Source: CAZKEW01 sp964558915 (GTDB lineage Bacteria; Acidobacteriota; Aminicenantia; Aminicenantales; UBA8522). From it: a stretch of 26,815 nt of DNA. The notes beneath the pieces are model-generated. The model made no database searches, was not told the DNA's origin, and saw nothing but the letters and a program-made list of their open reading frames with translations. Shown one piece after another: positions 22,329 to 26,815 of this stretch. A program made the position numbers and the translations under genes. The stretch's first letter is position 1, and each line of letters begins with the position of its first letter. Where the stretch lies: positions 1 to 26,815 of the forward strand of contig CAZLFV010000030.1 in the NCBI GenBank assembly GCA_964558915.1, read 5' to 3'.

Positions 22329-23576
22329 TTAGCGCGGCAAACGTTCTTCCAGTTCTCCTCTGAATTTTCGGCATAAGGAAAGGATCGGCAGAGCCGCCGC
22401 ATCCCCGAGCGGACAGAGCGTTTTGCCCAGGATATTTGAGGCCAGCCGGATGATGGCATCGATATCATCCTCCTCGCCATCCCCCTGGCCGATTCGCTCG
22501 ACGATCTTGTGAATCCAGGAAGTCCCGATACGGCAAGGCGTGCACTGGCCGCAGGACTCATGCGAATAAAACTTCGTCACCGTTTTTAGCACTTCGAATA
22601 TCGGCGTCTCCTGGTCAATGACAATGATGGCCGCCGACCCCAGCATGGAGTTCGCTCCGGCCAGCGAGTCACAGTCCATCGCCAGGTCGATTTCATCGGC
22701 TGTGAGGACTGGCGCTGACATGCCGCCGGGGATGACCGCCTTGAGTTTTTTTCCTTTTCTCATGCCGCCGGCGTATTCAAAAATGATCTTCCTTAGGCTC
22801 GTCCCCACGGGCAATTCATAGATTCCGGGTTTCTTGACCATCCCGCTGACACCGAAAATTCTGGTCCCTCCATCCTTGGGAAGCCCTTTCTTCACAAACC
22901 ATTGCGCACCGTTCAGGATGATCAAAGGAACATTGGCCAGTGTTTCAACGTTGTTAATCACGGTAGGATTTTGGAAAAGGCCGACAGAAGCGGGAAAGGG
23001 GGGCTTCAGGCGGGGATAAGGTCTTTTCCCCTCGATGGATTCGAGAAGGGCCGTTTCCTCACCGCAGATATAGGCTCCGGCTCCCCTGTGGACAATAACG
23101 TCCAGGCCGAAACCTGTCCCGAGAATGTTTTTCCCGAGATAGCCTCTTTCGCAGGCATCGGCGATCGCATTCTCGAGCCTCCGGGCAATGGCTTCATACT
23201 CGCCCCTGATGTAAATCAGAGCCAGGTGGATTCCGACCGCATAGGAAGCAATGATGGTCCCCTCCAAGAGAAGGTGGGGATTATGGCTCATGATATAGCG
23301 GTCTTTGAACGTTCCCGGTTCACCTTCGTCGGCATTGACGCAAAGATACTTGGGTGTCTCCGCCTTCTGAGGAACGAAGCTCCACTTAACGCCGGCGGGG
23401 AAACCGGCCCCGCCTCTTCCCCGAAGGTTCGCTTTCTTGACCTCCTCTAAAACGGCGGAGGGCGTCATCCCCAGCAGGGCGTTCTCCACAGCTTTGTAGC
23501 CGCCGTGTTGAAGATAGACGTCAATCTCGAAGAGGTTCTTGATGTCGAATCCTCGGGTTAATATTTTTTCTTCCAC
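22329..23576 (-). CDS. nuoF: NADH-quinone oxidoreductase subunit F
   Basis: This 415-residue protein is the NADH- and FMN-binding subunit. It shows the NADH site GRGGAGFPAGVKWSF, the FMN-site segment NADEGEPGTFKDR, and AGAYICGEETALLESIEGKRPYPR. The C-terminal 4Fe-4S motif SCGQCTPCRIG holds cluster N3. It starts at GTG 23576, four bases after nuoE. It works with NuoE and NuoG as the dehydrogenase module. Confidence 0.97.
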   Translation of the reverse strand: MEEKILTRGFDIKNLFEIDVYLQHGGYKAVENALLGMTPSAVLEEVKKANLRGRGGAGFPAGVKWSFVPQKAETPKYLCVNADEGEPGTFKDRYIMSHNPHLLLEGTIIASYAVGIHLALIYIRGEYEAIARRLENAIADACERGYLGKNILGTGFGLDVIVHRGAGAYICGEETALLESIEGKRPYPRLKPPFPASVGLFQNPTVINNVETLANVPLIILNGAQWFVKKGLPKDGGTRIFGVSGMVKKPGIYELPVGTSLRKIIFEYAGGMRKGKKLKAVIPGGMSAPVLTADEIDLAMDCDSLAGANSMLGSAAIIVIDQETPIFEVLKTVTKFYSHESCGQCTPCRIGTSWIHKIVERIGQGDGEEDDIDAIIRLASNILGKTLCPLGDAAALPILSLCRKFRGELEERLPR

Positions 23577-23580
23577 GTTC

Positions 23581-24054
23581 TTAGATTAATCTGTCCAGAA
23601 TTTGATCGATTCTGGCTTCGTCCAGCTGACCATAATATTCAAAATTGACCATCATGCAGGGCGCCTGTTCACACGCGCCAAGACACTCCACTGTGGAAAG
23701 AGTAAACTTTTTGTCGGCCGTGGTCTCCCCTACTCCAATGCCGAGTTTGCGCTTCAGATAGTCGATGAGTTGATCGGAGCCGTCGAGATGGCAGCTGAGA
23801 TTAGAGCAGACCTGAATGTGATACCTGCCCAGAGGCTGGCTCGAGATCATGGTGTAGAAACTCACCACCTCTCTGACTCTCATCGGTTTTATTCCCAGAG
23901 CTTGGGCTACGAGTTTTTCTTCCTCTGGCGAAATGAACCCGACTTCATTCTGAACAAGATGGAGAACCGGGAGCAGGGCCGCATCTTTCTTGGGATAGCG
24001 GGTAACGATCTCGTCGATCTTTTTGCGGAGCTTGCCGGAGTATTCAGGGCTCAC
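23581..24054 (-). CDS. nuoE: NADH-quinone oxidoreductase subunit E
   Basis: This 157-residue thioredoxin-like protein holds the [2Fe-2S] cluster N1a: cysteines in VCSNLSCHLDG and in VECLGACEQAPCMMVN. The N-terminal helical part is typical (LRKKIDEIVTRYPKKDAALLPVLHLVQNEVGFI). The GTG at 24054 shares bases with the nuoD TGA (GTGA overlap), so translation is coupled. Confidence 0.96.
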   Translation of the reverse strand: MSPEYSGKLRKKIDEIVTRYPKKDAALLPVLHLVQNEVGFISPEEEKLVAQALGIKPMRVREVVSFYTMISSQPLGRYHIQVCSNLSCHLDGSDQLIDYLKRKLGIGVGETTADKKFTLSTVECLGACEQAPCMMVNFEYYGQLDEARIDQILDRLI

Positions 24055-25376
24055 CGGTCTAATTCTCCTCCGATCATATTCATCGAGCCGAACGTGGGGA
24101 TGACGTCGGCCACATAGCGGCCCTTGATGAGCTGTTCCAGGGCCGCGACGATATGGAAACAGGGAGCGCGCAGGTGCAGCCTGTAGGGTCGGTCGGTTCC
24201 ATCGGAAACGATATAATATCCAAGCTCACCATTGCCGCCTTCGACTGAAAAATAAACCTCCCCTTTGGGCGGCCGTATCCCGGCCCCTTTCATGAAAAAT
24301 TTGAAGTGATTGATCAACCCCTCTATCGTGGTGTAGACGTCCTCCTTGGGGGGAACGACATAGCCTTTGTCAGCCGACAGAATGTCTCTATATTTAACCC
24401 TCTCGGCCCCTTCCAGGTTGGGGGAAAGCTTAATTCCTCCCTTGATTTTTTGCCGGCGCGAGGATTTGATGGCCACGGCGGGATCTACAGCCTGAGCCAG
24501 AATCCCTGCGGGCGTCTTGCGGATACGGCCAGCTGCCTGCTCGATGATGCGCAGACTTTGCTCCATCTCCTTCATCCGGACCATGTAGCGGTCATAATTA
24601 TCGCCCCTCTCCCCGAGCGGCACCTCAAAATCCAGCCTGTTATAACTGAGATAGGGCTGGGCCTTGCGGACGTCATAGTAGACGCCGGTCGAGCGTAGGC
24701 ACGGCCCTGTCCAGCCGAAAGATATGGCATCCTCCGGAGAAATGACGGCGATATCACGTGTCCGGTTGATAAAAATTTTGTTCTTATCGAGCAGGCCGTG
24801 AACGTCCTTTAAAACTTTGCGGGTTTCGACGACAGCCTTTTTCAGGGCGGTCTCGAATTCCGGATGGAGGTCGGCCCTGACACCGCCGACCCGGACATAG
24901 GAGGTAGTCATGCGTGCACCCGTAGTTTGTTCGATGACATCCCAGAGAAACTCACGCGCCTTCATTTTATACAGAAAGACGGTAAAGGCGCCGGATTCCA
25001 TGGCCATGGCCGCGAGGCAAGTGAGGTGGTCGGAGATGCGGGACAGTTCGCTCATGATCACTCGGATATACTGAGCCCGTTCGGGCACTTCCACGCCGAG
25101 CATCTTTTCGATGGCCATGGCGTAGCCGAGGTTGTTGATGAGCGGCGAAACATAATTCAGCCTGTCCGTATAGATCAACAGATTAAAGTAGGTTCGGTTT
25201 TCGCATGTTTTTTCGAACCCCCGGTGCAAGTACCCGATTTCAACTTCTGAGTTGAGGATCCGCTCCCCGTCGAGTTCGAGCATGATGCGGATTGTCCCAT
25301 GCATGGCCGGATGGGAAGGCCCCATGTTCAGCAGCATGGTCTCGGGCCGGGCTTCTTTCTCGATCCGTGTCGGCAT
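24051..25376 (-). CDS. nuoD: NADH-quinone oxidoreductase subunit D
   Basis: This 441-residue protein corresponds to the 49-kDa subunit and lines the quinone site with NuoB. Seen are LNMGPSHPAMHGTIRIMLELDGE, GYLHRGFEKTCENRTY and the C-terminal GSMNMIGGELDR, close to the family's conserved end. The ATG follows the nuoC stop by one base. It lies between nuoC and nuoE as in standard nuo operons, and nuoC and nuoD are separate genes. Confidence 0.97.
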   Translation of the reverse strand: MPTRIEKEARPETMLLNMGPSHPAMHGTIRIMLELDGERILNSEVEIGYLHRGFEKTCENRTYFNLLIYTDRLNYVSPLINNLGYAMAIEKMLGVEVPERAQYIRVIMSELSRISDHLTCLAAMAMESGAFTVFLYKMKAREFLWDVIEQTTGARMTTSYVRVGGVRADLHPEFETALKKAVVETRKVLKDVHGLLDKNKIFINRTRDIAVISPEDAISFGWTGPCLRSTGVYYDVRKAQPYLSYNRLDFEVPLGERGDNYDRYMVRMKEMEQSLRIIEQAAGRIRKTPAGILAQAVDPAVAIKSSRRQKIKGGIKLSPNLEGAERVKYRDILSADKGYVVPPKEDVYTTIEGLINHFKFFMKGAGIRPPKGEVYFSVEGGNGELGYYIVSDGTDRPYRLHLRAPCFHIVAALEQLIKGRYVADVIPTFGSMNMIGGELDR

Positions 25377-25377
25377 G

Positions 25378-25857
25378 TCACTCCCTAAACTTGATGCAGG
25401 GCTGCCGCTTTCTCAGGGGATAATCCTTGCGCAGGGGGTACCCTTCAAAGCAATCGTACATGAAGATGCGGCGAAGGTCCGGATGGCCTTCGAAATGCAC
25501 CCCGAACATGTCAAAGACTTCCCTTTCTAGCCAGTTGGCATTTTTCCAGAGTCCAGCAAGAGACGGGATGCGGAGGTCGTCCTCGGCGAGCCTCGCTTTA
25601 ATTCGCAAGCGCTTATTCCGAGGCAGCGAGAAAAGGTGATAGACCATCTCAAAGCGCGGGTCTTCTCCAAGATAGTCCACGCAGGAGAGGTCCAAAAGCA
25701 TGTTGTATTCATGAGGCTTGTCTTTCAAGTACTTAACGATGGAAAGAAGCGCCCCTTTATCGATGATGACGACGCCGTCCCCAAAGGACGTAAAAACGTC
25801 TTTGACCTCGCCGGGGAATTTCTCTTTGAGGAGGTCTAAGGTCTTCGTTTCTTCCAT
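25378..25857 (-). CDS. nuoC: NADH-quinone oxidoreductase subunit C
   Basis: This 159-residue protein corresponds to the 30-kDa subunit. Its conserved region reads LEREVFDMFGVHFEGHPDLRRIFMYDCFEGYPLRKDYP, the family signature. The ATG at 25857 (METK-like start MEETKTLDLL) is chosen over 26046, since upstream residues are antisense-looking and overlap nuoB. The start overlaps the last 22 bases of nuoB. It is a peripheral-arm subunit without its own cofactor. Confidence 0.95.
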   Translation of the reverse strand: MEETKTLDLLKEKFPGEVKDVFTSFGDGVVIIDKGALLSIVKYLKDKPHEYNMLLDLSCVDYLGEDPRFEMVYHLFSLPRNKRLRIKARLAEDDLRIPSLAGLWKNANWLEREVFDMFGVHFEGHPDLRRIFMYDCFEGYPLRKDYPLRKRQPCIKFRE

Positions 25858-26339
25858 CTCCAATCCTGTTCCTGGTGCTGGATCTTTTCCTGCAGTTTTA
25901 GAAGCCCGTCGAGCACTGTTTCCGGACGCGGCGGGCAGCCGGGAATGTAGATATCCACGGGTATGATTAAGTCGATTCCTTGCACGACTGCGTAATTGTC
26001 GTAGATGCCCCCGCTGACAGTGCAGGTGCCAAAAGCGACCACCCACTTGGGGTCGGTCATCTGCTCATAGACGGTGCGAAGGACTGGAGCCAATTTCTGG
26101 GTTACAGTTCCGACGACAAGCAACATATCCGCCTGCCGCGGCGAAAAGCGCGTCCAGCCGGCGCCGAACCGGTCGAGGTCAAAATGCGCGCAGGCCGTCG
26201 ACATATACTCCATGCCGCAACATGCCGTAATAAAAGGATACTGGAAAAGTGAATACTTCCTGGCCCAGCCGAGCACGGCATTGAACTGGGTTGTGATGAA
26301 CCGGGCCGGCGGCCGCGGCTTCCCCTTCGTTTCCAACAT
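25836..26339 (-). CDS. nuoB: NADH-quinone oxidoreductase subunit B
   Basis: This 167-residue protein binds cluster N2, the last cluster before quinone. Key segments are PFITACCGMEYMSTACAHFDLDRFGAG with the tandem cysteines, VVAFGTCTVSGGIYDNY and DIYIPGCPPRPETVLDGLLKLQEKI. The ATG at 26339 is chosen over 26411 as it fits the usual family start and lies 13 bases after the nuoA stop. The last bases overlap nuoC. Confidence 0.97.
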   Translation of the reverse strand: MLETKGKPRPPARFITTQFNAVLGWARKYSLFQYPFITACCGMEYMSTACAHFDLDRFGAGWTRFSPRQADMLLVVGTVTQKLAPVLRTVYEQMTDPKWVVAFGTCTVSGGIYDNYAVVQGIDLIIPVDIYIPGCPPRPETVLDGLLKLQEKIQHQEQDWRWKKRRP

Positions 26340-26352
26340 GGCTGGACCTGTC

Positions 26353-26697
26353 TCATTCCCACTCAAAGGCGCCCTTCTTCCAGGCGTAGACAAACCCGAT
26401 GACCAACACAAAAATATAGGCCGCCATGATGATCAAGGCGCTCGCCATCATCTCCCTAAAAACAACCGCCCAGGGAAAAAAGAAGACGACCTCGATATCA
26501 AAAAGCAAGAAAATGAAAGCGATGAGATAGAACTTGATCGGGAACCGGTTGATTTCCTCCCTCAGATACGGGCTACCGCACTCAAAGGGTTTGTCTTTGG
26601 TCGGGTTCGGCCGGGAGGGACCCAGAAGCCTGTTCATAAGAATCAGCAGCAAGCCCAGCCCTCCGAAGACGACAAAGACCAAAAAAATTTCAACCAC
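26353..26697 (-). CDS. nuoA: NADH-quinone oxidoreductase subunit A
   Basis: This 114-residue membrane protein has three hydrophobic helices (about residues 2-22, 58-78 and 85-106) and the conserved loop KDKPFECGSPYL, where the cysteine segment ECG is the family signature. The GTG start at 26697 gives the expected length. It is the first gene of the nuo operon and sits with NuoH at the join of the two arms. Confidence 0.93.
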   Translation of the reverse strand: MVEIFLVFVVFGGLGLLLILMNRLLGPSRPNPTKDKPFECGSPYLREEINRFPIKFYLIAFIFLLFDIEVVFFFPWAVVFREMMASALIIMAAYIFVLVIGFVYAWKKGAFEWE

Positions 26698-26723
26698 AGT
26701 GCTCGTCCCTGATAAAGGGAGAC

Positions 26724-26752
26724 ATTTTATAAGAAGGGGACGAATTTTGCAA
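26724..26752 (-). promoter_or_regulatory. Promoter of the nuo operon
   Basis: On the minus strand TTGCAA (26747-26752) and TAAAAT (26724-26729) are separated by 17 bases. Transcription near 26717 gives a leader of about 20 nt before the nuoA GTG. Confidence 0.55.
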
Positions 26753-26815
26753 TCGTTTTAACTATGCTGTAAGCAACTCCGTTTCTGTGATATTGAGGCG
26801 GGAGCCTAGAAAGGG

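Noticed and set aside
25858..26046. Longer NuoC start at 26046
   Set aside because: The added residues are an off-frame reading of nuoB and bear no resemblance to NuoC.

Overview
The window looks like chromosomal DNA from a Gram-negative (diderm) bacterium of moderate GC content. Lipoproteins, exported enzymes and L,D-transpeptidases point to a diderm envelope. Signals are bacterial sigma-70 type (TTGACA-N17-TATAAT-like boxes) with good AGGAGG ribosome binding sites. A kinase-plus-TPR receptor and an HspR-controlled dnaK-dnaJ operon would fit Acidobacteriota or Aminicenantota (OP8)-like lineages. That placement is an inference from gene content, not a phylogeny.

Left part (1-8400). A PknB-type kinase-TPR protein runs in from the left edge. 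It is followed on the minus strand by a small membrane protein with a winged-helix regulator, an exported methyltransferase-like protein and a SnoaL-like lipoprotein. A plus-strand NfnA/SudB-like flavoprotein and a minus-strand exported Gfo/Idh-like protein come next. At 7100-7727 lies the most striking locus: a tRNA-Asn(GUU) gene split in its anticodon loop by a 552-nt group I intron. The intron has recognisable P, Q, R and S core elements, a six-base-pair P1 and an HNH endonuclease ORF. That ORF starts in the P1 loop, reads through the whole ribozyme core and stops inside the 3' exon. A metallophosphoesterase is divergent from the tRNA, and the two promoters share a palindrome.

Middle (8404-13550). 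One minus-strand operon reads dnaK, dnaJ, hspR, a primary-like sigma factor and a DnaC/DnaI-like ATPase, with gaps from a one-base overlap to 18 nt. The dnaK promoter carries a degenerate HAIR-type HspR operator, so the sigma factor and helicase-loader-like ATPase may be heat-shock controlled. From 13585 to 16585 is an envelope operon: an Ala-rich helical lipoprotein, an L,D-transpeptidase lipoprotein sharing its N-terminal pattern, a membrane-anchored L,D-transpeptidase and an exported protein of unknown function.

Right part (16913-26697). Malic enzyme has its own promoter. Beyond it is a tightly packed minus-strand operon, nuoA-B-C-D-E-F-G-H-I, ending with an MBL-fold hydrolase joined to nuoI by an ATGA overlap. 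The operon holds the NADH-input and quinone modules of complex I plus NuoA and NuoH. The other membrane proton-pumping subunits (J, K, L, M, N) are not in the window. No CRISPR array, insertion sequence, prophage or rRNA was seen.
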